Shown here: positions 1 through 8,784 of the stretch, piece by piece
Numbering within the stretch: the stretch's first letter is position 1
Layout: the number at the start of each line of letters is the position of its first letter
Assembly: GCF_000717995.1 (NCBI RefSeq)
Contig: NZ_JODM01000033.1
Span: 1 to 64,000, forward strand
Reading direction: 5' to 3'
DNA: 64,000 nt
From: Streptomyces violaceorubidus
GTDB taxonomy: Bacteria; Actinomycetota; Actinomycetes; Streptomycetales; Streptomycetaceae
The notes under the pieces: model-generated
What the model was told of the DNA's origin: nothing
The model's database searches: none
What the model saw: the letters and a program-made list of their open reading frames with translations, nothing else
Made by a program: the position numbers and the translations under genes

Positions 1-101
1 ATGAGTGAGATCACCACGCCAACGACAAGGGGCCCTGTCTCGTCACCACACCCGCTGACCAGCCCATTTCACCCACCAGCACAGGATGAAAGAGGCTCAT
101 T
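1..101. other. Sequence beyond the break in the ABC permease gene
   Basis: The minus-strand permease reading frame stops resembling its family at about position 102: after a normal AAFYAPS segment the next codons lead to a stop within 30 residues and no further membrane segments follow. Base composition is also lower in GC than the neighbouring genes. This could be the end of an insertion sequence or a rearrangement junction, but I recognise no transposase or terminal repeat and the window ends here. Confidence 0.4.
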
Positions 102-527
102 GACGGCGCGTAGAACGCGGCCCGGTAGAAGGCCTGCCCGCGCCGTTTCTGGGCCAGCAGCAGCGCGACCCCGAGTGCCGCGATCAGCTTGATCGGCGTG
201 CCGACCACGACGTACCACAGGGTGATGCGGACCGAGTGGCGCCAGCGGGGGTCGCCGAACATCTCGGAGAAGTTGTCCAGGCCGATCCACCTGGGCGCGT
301 CGAACAGGTTGTAGTCGGTGAACGAAGTAGAGCGAGGCGACCATCGGGCCCGCGGTCAGCAGCAGGAACCCGGCGATCCAGGGGGACATGAAGAGGTATC
401 CGGCCAGGTTCTCCCGGCGGCGCCGCCGCTTCAGCCCGGCGGGGCGCGCGGGCCTCACCGGGCCGCGCCGCTGCTCGGAGTCCGTCGGGCCCTCCAGCGC
501 GGGGGCGTGTGTCACGGCGCTTCCCAT
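102..527 (-). pseudogene. Sugar ABC transporter permease, truncated and frameshifted
   Basis: This is the N-terminal part of a binding-protein-dependent sugar permease (MalF type), which would form the membrane channel together with a second permease. The start overlaps the stop of the solute-binding gene (ATGA), as in an operon. The first frame gives a basic N-terminus and a first membrane segment (YLFMSPWIAGFLLLTAGPM). Near position 325 the frame breaks: the family-typical YFSFTDYNLFD needs two more bases (a TC pair seems lost), and the sequence then continues as MFGDPRWRHSVRITLWYVV in another frame. Homology ends at about 102, before the remaining membrane segments. The gene is non-functional if the sequence is right; indel sequencing errors could explain the frameshift but not the break. 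Confidence 0.75.
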
Positions 528-1829
528 CAGCCGGCGAGAGCCGTCTTCGACTCGGTGAAGAACTGCTCGACCGAGTCCTCGACGGACCGCGAGCCCAGCG
601 CCATCTCCTCCGCGATGCGCAGGAACGCGGCCTCGCAGATGTCGGCCCCGTTGGGGTGCGGGGTGATCTGCTCCAGCACACCGGCCTCGACGAGCGACTC
701 CTCGTAGGCGGCGATGGCCTTGTTGACCGGGTCGGCCGGCTGGTAGGCGTCGTACTGGGCCTGGGTCGTGGGCACGCCCCGGTCGTAACCCATGATCTTG
801 GCGACCTCGGGGTCGTGGACCATGAAGTCGATGAACTGGGCCACCTCCTTGGGGTGCTGGGTGCGCTTGTAGGCGCTGAGCATCAGGGAGCCGAGGTACT
901 GGCCGGTCCTCTTGCCGTCCGTGGTGGGGATCGGCGCGAGACCGTACTCGCTCTTGCCCTCGGAGGTGTAGCGCACGGTGAAGTTGTCCCAGGTGAACTC
1001 GCTGCCGGCGAGTTCCGCGGAGAGGGCCGACTTGGGCTTGATCTGGGCGACCTTCTTGGCGTCGGCGAACAGGCGCCGGACTTCACGTCCTTCTCCGCCT
1101 TGGTCCACCACGCGGTCAGGTCCGCCTCGGTGAAGCCGAGTCCGTCCTCGGTGAAGAAGGCCTTGCCGTTCTGACGCAGGTACAGGTCGTAGAGGTACAT
1201 GACGCCGTACATGCCGCTGTCACCGGCCCGGCCGGTCCTGTCGCGGACCTTCGTCATCGCCTCGTCGAAGTCGTCCCACGTCCAGCCCTGTTCCGGTGTG
1301 ACACCGGCCCGGGTGTAGACGGGCCTGTCGATGACCAGGGCCATCGAGTTCGAACCGACGGGCACACCGAGGAGCTTTCCGTCGATCTCGCCGAACTTCT
1401 CCAGGCCCGCGCGGAATCCGTCCATGGAGAGGTTTCCCGCCTCGACCTGCCCGCCGAGATCGAGCAGGACATTCTTGGCATCGTATTTGCGCAGGAATCC
1501 GATGGCATTCTGGAAGACGTCCGGCGGATTCCCCCCGGAGGCCTGGGTGTTGAACTTCTTCCAGAAGTCGGTGTACGGCTGGAAGTCGGTCTTGACCTTG
1601 ATCTTGGGATACTTCTTCTCGAAGAGCGCGATGGTCTTGTTGATGCGTTCCGCCAAGTCCTCGGCACCCCACCAGGAGTAACGGATCGTCACCGTTCCGT
1701 CTCCCGAACCGCTTCCGCCGCCGCACGCGGTGGCCGTGGCCCCCAGCCCCGCGACGGCCAGCGAGGCCCCGCCGCCTTGAGGATCGTGCGCCTCCCGGCC
1801 TGCCGCTCCGCATTCCCGCCCTGCTGCAT
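527..1829 (-). pseudogene. Sugar ABC transporter solute-binding lipoprotein, two frameshifts
   Basis: This is an extracellular sugar-binding protein (family 1 solute-binding, MalE-like), normally about 430 residues and lipid-anchored. The ATG at 1829 has GGGGAGG just upstream. The N-terminus runs RRTILKAAG, then one base is missing in a G run near 1767. Restoring it yields the lipobox region ending TATACGGGSGSG, followed by the mature domain TIRYSWWGAEDLAERINKT. A second one-base loss near 1075 separates AEKDVKSG from RLFADAKKVAQ, after which the C-terminal domain continues to the stop at 527. Both domains are otherwise well preserved, so the damage is recent or is an assembly artefact. The gene lies directly upstream of the broken permease. 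Confidence 0.8.
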
Positions 1830-1876
1830 ACGAGCCTCCCCGCGACGTTGCGTCCGCCTCATGAATCGTTTCAAGT

Positions 1877-1884
1877 AAGCGCTT
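1877..1884. promoter_or_regulatory. LacI-type operator core (AAGCGCTT)
   Basis: An 8-bp perfect palindrome AAGCGCTT lies about 48 bases upstream of the solute-binding protein start, flanked by TTTCAAGT and GCTGGC. LacI-family regulators of actinobacterial sugar ABC operons commonly bind such CG-centred palindromes. No regulator gene is in the window. Confidence 0.45.
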
Positions 1885-2157
1885 GCTGGCACAAGGTACG
1901 AAGGGCCCGGGAGTGCGTCAATGATTCGGACAGGAATTGCTGGGCCCGGCCGCGACCGGTCCGCGGGACCCTTCCGGTGCGCACCGTTCGGCGCTCTCCG
2001 GAATCCCCAGGTCGACGCGGCGCGGCCGACCGGCCGAACGCCCGCGGGACGGCGGGGCGCCCCGACCCCGAAGGTCACGGTTGGATGAAGGCGGGCGGAA
2101 GCGGAACGCCGGCCCGCCCGGAGGGACCACGGACGAAGCCGGACCGCGCACGAAACC

Positions 2158-2185
2158 GGCCCGGCTCACGATCGTGAGCCGGGCC
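2158..2185 (-). terminator. Hairpin terminator after tRNA-Val(CAC)
   Basis: A perfect 28-base palindrome (arms of 14, centred on GATC at 2170-2173) lies 15 bases beyond the 3' end of the minus-strand tRNA. There is no T-run, which is usual in Streptomyces. It is placed to end the tRNA transcript. Confidence 0.7.
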
Positions 2186-2199
2186 GCCTGATGATCCGG

Positions 2200-2271
2200 T
2201 GGGCGATACTGGGTTCGAACCAGTGACCTCTTCGGTGTGAACGAAGCGCTCTCCCACTGAGCTAATCGCCC
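2200..2271 (-). tRNA. tRNA-Val (anticodon CAC)
   Basis: The reverse strand folds as a complete 72-nt tRNA: acceptor GGGCGAT/ATCGCCC, D-arm GCTC/GAGC, anticodon stem CTTCG/CGAAG with loop TTCACAC (anticodon CAC), and T-arm with GGTTCGAACCC. The 3' CCA is not encoded in full. A TAATGT hexamer at 2285-2290 on the same strand may be its -10 box. It reads GTG codons. Confidence 0.96.
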
Positions 2272-2348
2272 GGACGCAGGAAGAACATTACCCCATGTCA
2301 GGAGCGCCCGTGACCAGCGGGAGCCGCGACGGCGGCCCCCGCGGCCGA

Positions 2349-2801
2349 TCACTGGTCCTTGATCTTCCAGGGCAGCTGCAGGCCGAACTTCCACAGGTAG
2401 ATCCCGGCCAGCACGGCGATGACCACCACGCCGATCGAGGTCAGGATGATGTTCCGGCGCCGCACCTTCGGGTCGAGGGCACGCTGCGCCGCCTCGGTGA
2501 CCTTGCGCTTGGTCCAGCGCAGCACCAGCTGGGCCCAGACGAACTCGGTCGCCCAGATCGCCATGCCACCGAAGATCACCACCCAGCCCGGTCCGGGCAG
2601 CACCAGCATGGCGACGCCGGCCGCCACGACCGCGAGGCCGACGACGAAGACCCCGACCTGCCAGCTCAGGTGCAGCGCACGGCGCGCCTTGACGAATTCC
2701 GGCGCCCGGGAACCGAGCGCCCGCTCGGTCGTGGCCTCGTCCGTCCCCGTACGGTCTGCCGCCACGGCCGCATCGCCGGGCTTGTTACTCCCCGTGTTCA
2801 T
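2349..2801 (-). CDS. TIGR02611/PGPGW-family membrane protein
   Basis: This predicted 150-residue integral membrane protein belongs to the actinobacterial TIGR02611 group. After a hydrophilic N-terminus of about 45 residues come two adjacent membrane segments (VGVFVVGLAVVAAGVAMLVL and the following GGMAIWATEF stretch), joined by the family signature LPGPGW. A third segment near the C-terminus (IILTSIGVVVIAVLAGIYL) precedes a short basic tail. The role is unknown. The ATG at 2801 is preferred over one 33 bases further upstream because homologues usually begin with MNT; no strong ribosome site is seen at either. It diverges from ssgB. Confidence 0.8.
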   Translation of the reverse strand: MNTGSNKPGDAAVAADRTGTDEATTERALGSRAPEFVKARRALHLSWQVGVFVVGLAVVAAGVAMLVLPGPGWVVIFGGMAIWATEFVWAQLVLRWTKRKVTEAAQRALDPKVRRRNIILTSIGVVVIAVLAGIYLWKFGLQLPWKIKDQ

Positions 2802-2992
2802 ACGGCCAAACACTACCGGAGCGAAACCTGTCACCGGAATGGGCGCACGACCCGAACGATCTCTCGGCCGGAAGAGTTACCTAAACACACGCAAAACCCT
2901 CAGAGGGGTTTACAACGGCACCGTAGGTGGCATGTCGATTTCGCCGACGTGCGAATCCCCGAGCGCACACTGAGCGAAAGGCCCTGGCGCTT

Positions 2993-3406
2993 ATGAACAC
3001 CACGGTCAGCTGCGAGCTGCACCTGCGCCTCGTTGTGTCGAGCGAGTCCTCCCTGCCTGTCCCCGCAGGCCTGCGGTACGACACGGCCGACCCCTACGCC
3101 GTGCACGCCACCTTCCACACCGGAGCCGAGGAGACCGTCGAGTGGGTGTTCGCCCGCGACCTCCTCGCCGAAGGCCTCCACCGCCCCACGGGCACCGGCG
3201 ACGTCCGAGTCTGGCCGTCCCGCAGTCACGGCCAGGGCGTCGTGTGCATCGCTCTCAGCTCCCCGGAGGGCGAAGCACTGCTCGAGGCCCCGGCGCGGGC
3301 CCTGGAGTCCTTCCTGAAGCGCACAGACGCCGCCGTGCCCCCCGGCACGGAACACCGGCACTTCGACCTCGATCAGGAGCTCTCGCACATCCTGGCGGAA
3401 AGCTAG
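2993..3406 (+). CDS. ssgB: Sporulation-specific cell division protein SsgB
   Basis: SsgB is a small SsgA-like protein that, in Streptomyces, localises with SsgA to future septum sites and recruits FtsZ to start sporulation septation. The 137-residue sequence begins MNTTVSCELHLRLVVSSE and ends DLDQELSHILAES; as far as I recall it is essentially the S. coelicolor protein, which is among the most conserved of the family. The start at 2993 was chosen over an in-frame upstream methionine because it gives the canonical N-terminus. Upstream, GGTTT at 2908-2912 followed by GGTGGCAT at 2927-2934 resembles a sigma-H type promoter, which is known to drive ssgB, but this is only a visual match. The gene stands alone. 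Confidence 0.96.
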   Translation: MNTTVSCELHLRLVVSSESSLPVPAGLRYDTADPYAVHATFHTGAEETVEWVFARDLLAEGLHRPTGTGDVRVWPSRSHGQGVVCIALSSPEGEALLEAPARALESFLKRTDAAVPPGTEHRHFDLDQELSHILAES

Positions 3407-3686
3407 GGCGGGACCCCGCGTGAAGCCGCCCGTCGCCGTCGACTCGGGGTGACGGCACGGGCCCGGACAACCGCATACGGCACACACGGCGTCGTCGCCG
3501 CGGATCTCCGCGGGGGCGGCGCCGCGGTGTGCGCGGCACGGGGAACGAAGGGGCGCCGGCCGCCGTTGTAGGGGCAACCGACGACCGGGACCCGGCTCGC
3601 GGCCGGTTTCGCCCGCCGCGCCAGCCACTACCATCGGCCAGCATCGGCGGGCGCCCGCCCGACCCCCAGGCCAGGGAGAGCGAAAC

Positions 3687-4247
3687 GTGCTGATCACCCA
3701 CGACACCCGGTGCGCGCTCGACACCGTGGTGGATCTGGTGAACACGATGCCGGAGGACGAATCGGCTCCGGACGGGCTGCCGGACGTCGCGGCCCTCCAG
3801 GAATTCGTGACGACGCACGACATCAGCGAGGTCGGCGTCCTCACGGACCTCGATCTCTCGGCGGTGCGGGGGATCCGCGGCCGGTTCGCGGCGGTCTTCG
3901 CCGCCTCCGACGCCCTGACCGCGGCGGGACTGATCAACGACCTGGTCGCGGCCGCCGGCACCACGCCCCGGCTCACCGACCACGACGGCTACGACTGGCA
4001 CATCCACTACTTCGCGCCCGGCGCCTCCGTCGCGGACCACCTCGCCGCGGACTGCGGGATGGCTCTGGCCTTCTTCGTGGTGGCCGGGGAGCAGGAGCGG
4101 CTGCGCCGGTGCGAGGCGCCCGACTGCCGCCGCGCCTTCGTCGACCTCTCCCGGAACCGCTCGCGGCGCTACTGCGACAGTCGCACCTGTGGGAACCGCT
4201 TGCACGTGGCCGCCTACCGGGCCCGGCGCAAGGAGGCGGCGGGCTGA
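3687..4247 (+). CDS. CGNR zinc-finger / ABATE-domain protein
   Basis: The 186-residue protein has the actinobacterial architecture of an N-terminal ABATE (putative stress-induced transcription regulator) domain and a C-terminal CGNR zinc finger. The finger is visible near residues 148-175: CEAPDCRRAFVD, then RRYCDSRTCGNR, giving four cysteines. The family is presumed to bind nucleic acid; no target is known. It starts with GTG, with GGGAG eight bases upstream. It is separated by 280 bases from ssgB and appears monocistronic. Confidence 0.85.
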   Translation: MLITHDTRCALDTVVDLVNTMPEDESAPDGLPDVAALQEFVTTHDISEVGVLTDLDLSAVRGIRGRFAAVFAASDALTAAGLINDLVAAAGTTPRLTDHDGYDWHIHYFAPGASVADHLAADCGMALAFFVVAGEQERLRRCEAPDCRRAFVDLSRNRSRRYCDSRTCGNRLHVAAYRARRKEAAG

Positions 4248-4334
4248 CGCCACTTCTCGGGGCGCCGTGCGCAGGCCGAGGCGCGGACTGCGACGCGGCC
4301 CCCGGCGGGTGGCGCCGGGGAGCGCGGGTACGGC

Positions 4335-4514
4335 TCACAGCAACAGCAGATCGTGCAACGAAGCCATGAGCAGCAGACACCCGATCACCGCCAGAAAGAT
4401 CATGAGCGGTGGCTGGGATAGGGCGAAGAGGCAGCCGCGTGGTTCGTCCTGCACCCGCGCGGTTTCGCTCTGTCTCGTGTCCAGCTGGGAATCCAGCTGA
4501 GTGGTGTCCGGCAT
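4335..4514 (-). CDS. Small membrane protein, 59 residues
   Basis: This short frame reads MPDTTQLDSQLDTRQSETAR at its start, then a Pro-containing juncture (LSQPPL) and one C-terminal membrane segment (MIFLAVIGCLLLMASL, ending HDLLLL). The clean split into a polar N-terminus and a hydrophobic C-terminus, together with strong third-position GC, supports a real gene of the single-span type common in Streptomyces. The ribosome site is weak (GGCGAG). Function unknown. It lies about 190 bases downstream of another membrane protein gene on the same strand. Confidence 0.55.
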   Translation of the reverse strand: MPDTTQLDSQLDTRQSETARVQDEPRGCLFALSQPPLMIFLAVIGCLLLMASLHDLLLL

Positions 4515-4701
4515 CTCGCCGCGATGATGACGCAGCGGGCGGGGTCTACGCGATCAACACGCCCGTTTCGACCGCGTGTTGGTTGAATGTCGCAATCTCC
4601 GGTCGGATCGTGATCATTCCGGAGCACGCGCTGTCGACCTGGGACCGCTGTGTCGTTTCACCCCTGGCATCGGCCGTCAGGCGTGCTTCAAGTCCCCTGC
4701 T

Positions 4702-5154
4702 TCATATGCCGTGCTTCTTGAGGATGGCCTCGATGTCGCTGAAGTCGTCGTCACCGCCCCGGGAGGTCTTCGCCGGGCGGGACGCGGGCTCGGCGGCCGG
4801 ACGGGGGCCGGTGCCCAGGGAGGGCGCGGAGGCGCCGGGAGCCACCGCCTCGCGCCGGGCCGCGGCCCGGGCCTCCTTGCGCTCCTTGCGGGTGCCGCCG
4901 CGGCGGCGCTCCACGGCGCGCGTGGTCATGAAGAGCACCCAGGCCACGCCCAGCACTCCGAAGCCGGCCCAGGCCACCGGGCTGAAGGCGGTGTCGGCCA
5001 GCCACTCGACGACCCCCGTCATCACCAGGCCGATCGGTACCAGTGCGTAGGCGGCGATGCGGGCGGCGGTGAGGAAGCGCTTGCGGTACGCGGTGACCGC
5101 CGCGATGCCCAGGCCCGCCGCGGACACCGCGGAGCAGACGGTCTCGGCAATCAT
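4702..5154 (-). CDS. Conserved membrane protein with charged C-terminal tail
   Basis: The 150-residue protein has three predicted membrane segments in its first 80 residues (AETVCSAVSAAGLGIAAV; AAYALVPIGLVMTGVVEWL; WAGFGVLGVAWVLFM). A basic stretch follows (RAVERRRGGTRKERKEARAA), then an Ala/Pro linker and an acidic C-terminal end (GGDDDFSDIEAILKKHGI) that looks like a conserved short binding motif. The ATG at 5154 has GGAGG seven bases upstream, so the longer upstream frame is not used. I do not recognise a function. Confidence 0.8.
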   Translation of the reverse strand: MIAETVCSAVSAAGLGIAAVTAYRKRFLTAARIAAYALVPIGLVMTGVVEWLADTAFSPVAWAGFGVLGVAWVLFMTTRAVERRRGGTRKERKEARAAARREAVAPGASAPSLGTGPRPAAEPASRPAKTSRGGDDDFSDIEAILKKHGI

Positions 5155-5346
5155 CCGGTCCTCCAGGGCTGGGCTCGGTCGGGCATGGGTACTTCGTCCC
5201 TTCCATCCTGCACCGTCCGCCCGCCGCGCGGCCATGCCGGGAGACCGAGATCAGGGAGATCTCGGGGTCGGCTCCTCCACAGGTGCCGGTCGGCCCGGTA
5301 CGAGGCCGGTTGGGGCGGCGCGCCGCGGGCTGGGAGGATGGAGGGC

Positions 5347-5871
5347 ATGAGCGACTCCTCCCCCGCCCGTCCCGCCGTGCCCGTCCTCGACGTCTGGTGC
5401 GAGCTCCAGTGCCCGGACTGCCACACGGCTCTGGACGACCTCCGTGCCCTGCGCGCCCGCTACGGCGACCGTCTGGACGTACGGCTGCGGCACTTCCCGC
5501 TGGAGAAGCACCGGCACGCCTTCGCCGCCGCGCAGGCCGCCGAGGAGGCCTTCGCCCAGGGCAGGGGCTGGGCGTACACCGAGGCCGTCCTGAACCGGGT
5601 CGCGGAGCTGGACCGCGCGGGAGAGCCTTTCCTGGTCGAGGTGGCCCGGGAACTGGGTCTGGACGCGGAGGAGTTCGACACGGCGCTGATCGACGGCCGG
5701 CACATCCTGATCGTCGACGCCGACCAGGCCGAGGGCAAGGCGATCGGCGTGACCGGCACCCCCACGTACGTGATCGGCGGTGAGCGGCTGGACGGCGGCA
5801 AGAGCCAGGAAGGGCTGCGCGAGCGCGTCGAGGAGATCGCCGACCGGCTGCTCGCCGGGCAGCCGGGCTGA
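5347..5871 (+). CDS. DsbA-family thioredoxin-fold oxidoreductase
   Basis: This 174-residue cytoplasmic protein has the DsbA/FrnE-like fold: a beta strand (VPVLDVWCELQCPDCHTAL) with a CPDC redox motif at about residues 23-26, an inserted helical domain, and a C-terminal region with the cis-proline motif (GVTGTPTYVIGG). Thiol-disulphide exchange is the likely activity, since no signal peptide is present; the partner is unknown. The ATG at 5347 has GGGAGG nine bases upstream, whereas the ATG at 5338 sits too close to it. It converges on the GNAT gene to its right. Confidence 0.85.
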   Translation: MSDSSPARPAVPVLDVWCELQCPDCHTALDDLRALRARYGDRLDVRLRHFPLEKHRHAFAAAQAAEEAFAQGRGWAYTEAVLNRVAELDRAGEPFLVEVARELGLDAEEFDTALIDGRHILIVDADQAEGKAIGVTGTPTYVIGGERLDGGKSQEGLRERVEEIADRLLAGQPG

Positions 5872-5906
5872 GGAGCGGCGGCCCGGCCGGGGCCGGCCGC
5901 CCGCCG

Positions 5907-6731
5907 TCACAGCAGCGGCTTGTAGTAGCTGTACCGCGTGGTCCGGTAGCCGAGCGACTCGTAGAGCCGCTCGGCCGGGGTGTTGCCCGCGAAGACGTTG
6001 AGGCCGATCAGGGAGCGGCCGGCGCTGATCGCCTGGGCCTCGGCCGCCAGCATCAGGGTGCGGCCGTGGCCCCGGCCCCGGTGGGGCGCGTCGGCCTCGA
6101 CGCCGAAGACGAAGGCCCGGTCGTCCTGCAACGCCAGCCACAGGACCCCGACCCGCTCGCCCTCGTGTTCCAGCACGCTCAGCAGCACGTTCTCGGTGTC
6201 CAGCCCCTGGGGCAGCAGCACTTCGTGGTCGCGGCGGGCCTTCTCGTGCGCGTCGGCCTCGGGCACGCCCCGCTCCGTCCAGGTGCGGGCGTACCGCTGC
6301 GACTCGTACGCCTGCCAGGCGGCGAAGTCCTGCGGTGTCATGGGCCGCGTTCGGCTGCCCGCGGGCAGGACGGGCGGGGTGGCGCCGAGCGGCTTGGTCA
6401 TGGCGCGGTTGCGCAGGACGTAGCCGAGCGTCTGCGCGAGCCGGGTGCCCGCCTCGGCGTCGCCGGGGACGCCCGCCTCGATCTGCCCGCAGCCCCAGGC
6501 CCGCGCCACCTCCTCCGCGGCGAGCGCGGCCACCGTGCCCCGGCCGCGCCGCCGGTCCGGCTCGTCGACGCGCAGCGTGTGGATCACGGCCACCGAGTCG
6601 CCGAGGGAGGACGAGGTGCCGAGGTGCAGCACGCCGACGGGGCGGCTGTTCACGCACACCTGGTAGTGGCGCGAACGGGTCCCGTCGGCGGTGCGCTGGA
6701 GCGGCTCGGTCGGCCGCAGGGTCGTGGTCAT
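5907..6731 (-). CDS. Tandem GNAT N-acetyltransferase
   Basis: This protein of about 274 residues contains two GCN5-related acetyltransferase domains. The first covers roughly residues 20-120 (VAVIHTLRVDEPDRRRGRGT, an acetyl-CoA loop of the R-x-x-G-x-G type). The second covers residues 140-274 (FVFGVEADAPHRGRGHGRTL and then NVFAGNTPAERLYESLGY). The second domain has the better motif A and is probably the catalytic one, as in mycothiol synthase-like double GNATs, but the substrate cannot be told. The start at 6731 was chosen over one six codons upstream because MTTTLRP is the more family-like beginning. Confidence 0.85.
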   Translation of the reverse strand: MTTTLRPTEPLQRTADGTRSRHYQVCVNSRPVGVLHLGTSSSLGDSVAVIHTLRVDEPDRRRGRGTVAALAAEEVARAWGCGQIEAGVPGDAEAGTRLAQTLGYVLRNRAMTKPLGATPPVLPAGSRTRPMTPQDFAAWQAYESQRYARTWTERGVPEADAHEKARRDHEVLLPQGLDTENVLLSVLEHEGERVGVLWLALQDDRAFVFGVEADAPHRGRGHGRTLMLAAEAQAISAGRSLIGLNVFAGNTPAERLYESLGYRTTRYSYYKPLL

Positions 6732-6797
6732 CACCGCAGTTCTACCCACCGTGGACGAGAACGGCAGCCGAATATCGGCGGCTTCGCGGCTCCGGGG

Positions 6798-7619
6798 TCA
6801 CGGATCCAGGTCGTCCCCGGACCGCTCCTCGAAGATCCGCATGGCCTTGGCGGTCACCGGTCCCGGTGCGCCGGGCAGTTCGCGGTCGTCGACGCGGTGC
6901 ACGGCCTGGACGTCCCGCAGGGTCGAGGTGAGGAAGACCTCGTCGGCGCGCTCCAGGACGTCCAGCGGGAGGTCGCTCTCGCGGGCGCCGGTCCACTCGA
7001 CGGCCAGGGCGCGGGTGATCCCGGGGAGGCAGCCGGAGGCGACCGGCGGGGTGTGGATCTCGCCGTCGAGGACGACGAAGACGTTGGACCCGGTCCCCTC
7101 GCACAGCTGCCCGACCGTGTTGCCGAACAGCGCCTCGGAGGCGCCCCGTTCACGGGCGCGGGCCAGGGCGACGACGTTCTCGGCGTAGGAGGTGGTCTTC
7201 AGTCCGGTGAGCGCGCCGCGTTCGTTGCGGGTCCACGGCACGGTGATCACGGCGGTGGAGTCGGGGCGGCGGCCGGTCTCACCGAGGGCGACGACGAGGG
7301 TCGGGCCGTGTTCGCCGCGGTCCGAGCCGAGGGGGCCGTGGCCGCCGGTGCAGGTGATGCGCAGCCGGCCGAGCGGCATCGGGTTGGCGTCGAGGACGGC
7401 GGCGCAGGCGCGGCGCACCTCGTCGAGGTCGGGGTCGGGCAGGCCGAGGCCGCGGGCCGAGCGGGTCAGCCGGTCCAGGTGCCGGGTCAGTGCGAACGGC
7501 CTGCCGTCCACCGCCTTCACCGTCTCGAAGATGCCGTCGCCCACGGTCAGTCCGTGGTCGAGGACGGAGACGCGGGCGGACTCGATGTCCTGCAACCCGC
7601 CGTCGAGCCAGATCTTCAC
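6798..7619 (-). CDS. pabC: Aminodeoxychorismate lyase (class IV PLP enzyme)
   Basis: This 273-residue fold-type IV PLP protein probably removes pyruvate from 4-amino-4-deoxychorismate to give 4-aminobenzoate for folate. Landmarks are WLDGGLQDIESARVSVLDHG at the N-terminus, the PLP lysine in GLKTTSYAENVVA near residue 140, and the EALFGNTVGQLCEGTGSNVF segment near 165. The GTG start overlaps the stop of the upstream PabB-like gene (GTGA), so the two are translationally coupled; this context favours PabC over a branched-chain or D-amino-acid aminotransferase, which share the fold. Confidence 0.85.
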   Translation of the reverse strand: MKIWLDGGLQDIESARVSVLDHGLTVGDGIFETVKAVDGRPFALTRHLDRLTRSARGLGLPDPDLDEVRRACAAVLDANPMPLGRLRITCTGGHGPLGSDRGEHGPTLVVALGETGRRPDSTAVITVPWTRNERGALTGLKTTSYAENVVALARARERGASEALFGNTVGQLCEGTGSNVFVVLDGEIHTPPVASGCLPGITRALAVEWTGARESDLPLDVLERADEVFLTSTLRDVQAVHRVDDRELPGAPGPVTAKAMRIFEERSGDDLDP

Positions 7620-8677
7620 GTCGCCAACGCCTCTCCGGTTCCGTTCGCCTCGTACGCCCCCGACGCTATCGCGAGCAGCCGGGCGGCCTTCAGTTCGGTC
7701 TCCCGCCACTCGCCCTGCGGGTCGGAGCCCCAGGTGATGCCGGCGCCGGTGCCGAAGCGCAGCCGCGCGGAGCCGTCGGTGGCCCGGTCGATCCAGAAGG
7801 TACGGATGCCGACGGCCAGCCCACCCGTGCCCCGGTCGGCGTCGACCCAGCCGACGCCCCCGCAGTACGGGCCCCGGGGCGCGGTCTCCAGGGCCTCGAT
7901 GATCCGCAGGGCGCTGGACTTGGGCGCGCCGGTGACGGATCCGGGCGGGAAGGCGGCGTCGAGCAGTTCGGGCCACCCGGCGTCCGCGGACAGCTCGCCG
8001 CACACCGTGGAGACCAGGTGGACCAGGCCCGGGTGCTTCTCGACGGCGCACAGGTCGGGCACGGTGACCGTGCCGGTGGCGCAGACCCGCCCCAGGTCGT
8101 TGCGGACCAGGTCCACGATCATGACGTTCTCGGCGTAGTCCTTCTCCAGCAGGTCGGCCTCGGTCCGCCCGGTCCCCTTGATCGGCCCGGACTCGACCGT
8201 GCGGCCGTCCCGGCGCAGGAACAGCTCGGGCGAGGCGGTGGCGATCTCGACGCCGTGCCCGGGCAGCCGAATCGTTCCGGCATACGGCGCCGGGTTGCCG
8301 CGGGCCAGCAGGGCGGTGAGCGCGTCCACGTCGGCGCCGGGGTCCACGGGCGCCGAGAGCACCCGGCAGAGGTTGGCCTGGTAGACCTCGCCGGCGGCGA
8401 TGTGCGCGCGGATGCGTCGTACGCCGGCTGTGTACGCGGCGCGGTCGAGCGACGACGTCCAGTCGCCGGCGGCGGGGCCCCGCCACGCTCCCGCCGTGGG
8501 CGCGGGAACCGGTTCGGTCCGCACCTGTGCGAAGCGTGCGCAGGTCAGGCGTCCTTCGAAGTCCGCGCAGACCGCCCAGAACCCCTCGGAGTCGAGGGCG
8601 GCGGGATCGCTCGTGACGTCGAGGAGGCCGGTGGCGAGACGGTCGCCGAAGCGGGCGAGGGGAGGGAGGCCGAGCAC
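7616..8677 (-). CDS. pabB: Aminodeoxychorismate synthase component I
   Basis: This 353-residue chorismate-binding enzyme amidates chorismate to 4-amino-4-deoxychorismate. The catalytic half is complete: ESGPIKGTGR, DYAENVMIVDLVRNDLGRV, PPGSVTGAPKSSALRIIE and the C-terminal YCGGVGW. The PIKGT sequence carries the lysine that separates PabB from anthranilate synthase TrpE (PIAGT). It is shorter than typical PabB because the N-terminal domain is reduced. The GTG start at 8677 lacks a clear ribosome site. No glutamine amidotransferase subunit (PabA) is nearby, so it would have to be supplied from elsewhere. Confidence 0.88.
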   Translation of the reverse strand: MLGLPPLARFGDRLATGLLDVTSDPAALDSEGFWAVCADFEGRLTCARFAQVRTEPVPAPTAGAWRGPAAGDWTSSLDRAAYTAGVRRIRAHIAAGEVYQANLCRVLSAPVDPGADVDALTALLARGNPAPYAGTIRLPGHGVEIATASPELFLRRDGRTVESGPIKGTGRTEADLLEKDYAENVMIVDLVRNDLGRVCATGTVTVPDLCAVEKHPGLVHLVSTVCGELSADAGWPELLDAAFPPGSVTGAPKSSALRIIEALETAPRGPYCGGVGWVDADRGTGGLAVGIRTFWIDRATDGSARLRFGTGAGITWGSDPQGEWRETELKAARLLAIASGAYEANGTGEALAT

Positions 8678-8784
8678 GCTGTCGAGTCTAGGCCGGTGGC
8701 CCCGAGATGACCCGAACGTGTCCTTCCGGGTGCCCTGACCTGGTCCGCGAGCGGACGCACCGCAGCACGCTGCGCAAACGCGTT

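Noticed and set aside
1..192. 63-codon plus-strand frame at the window edge as a transposase fragment
   Set aside because: The product is Pro/Arg-rich with no transposase motif; the break may still be an element end but this frame is not evidence for it.
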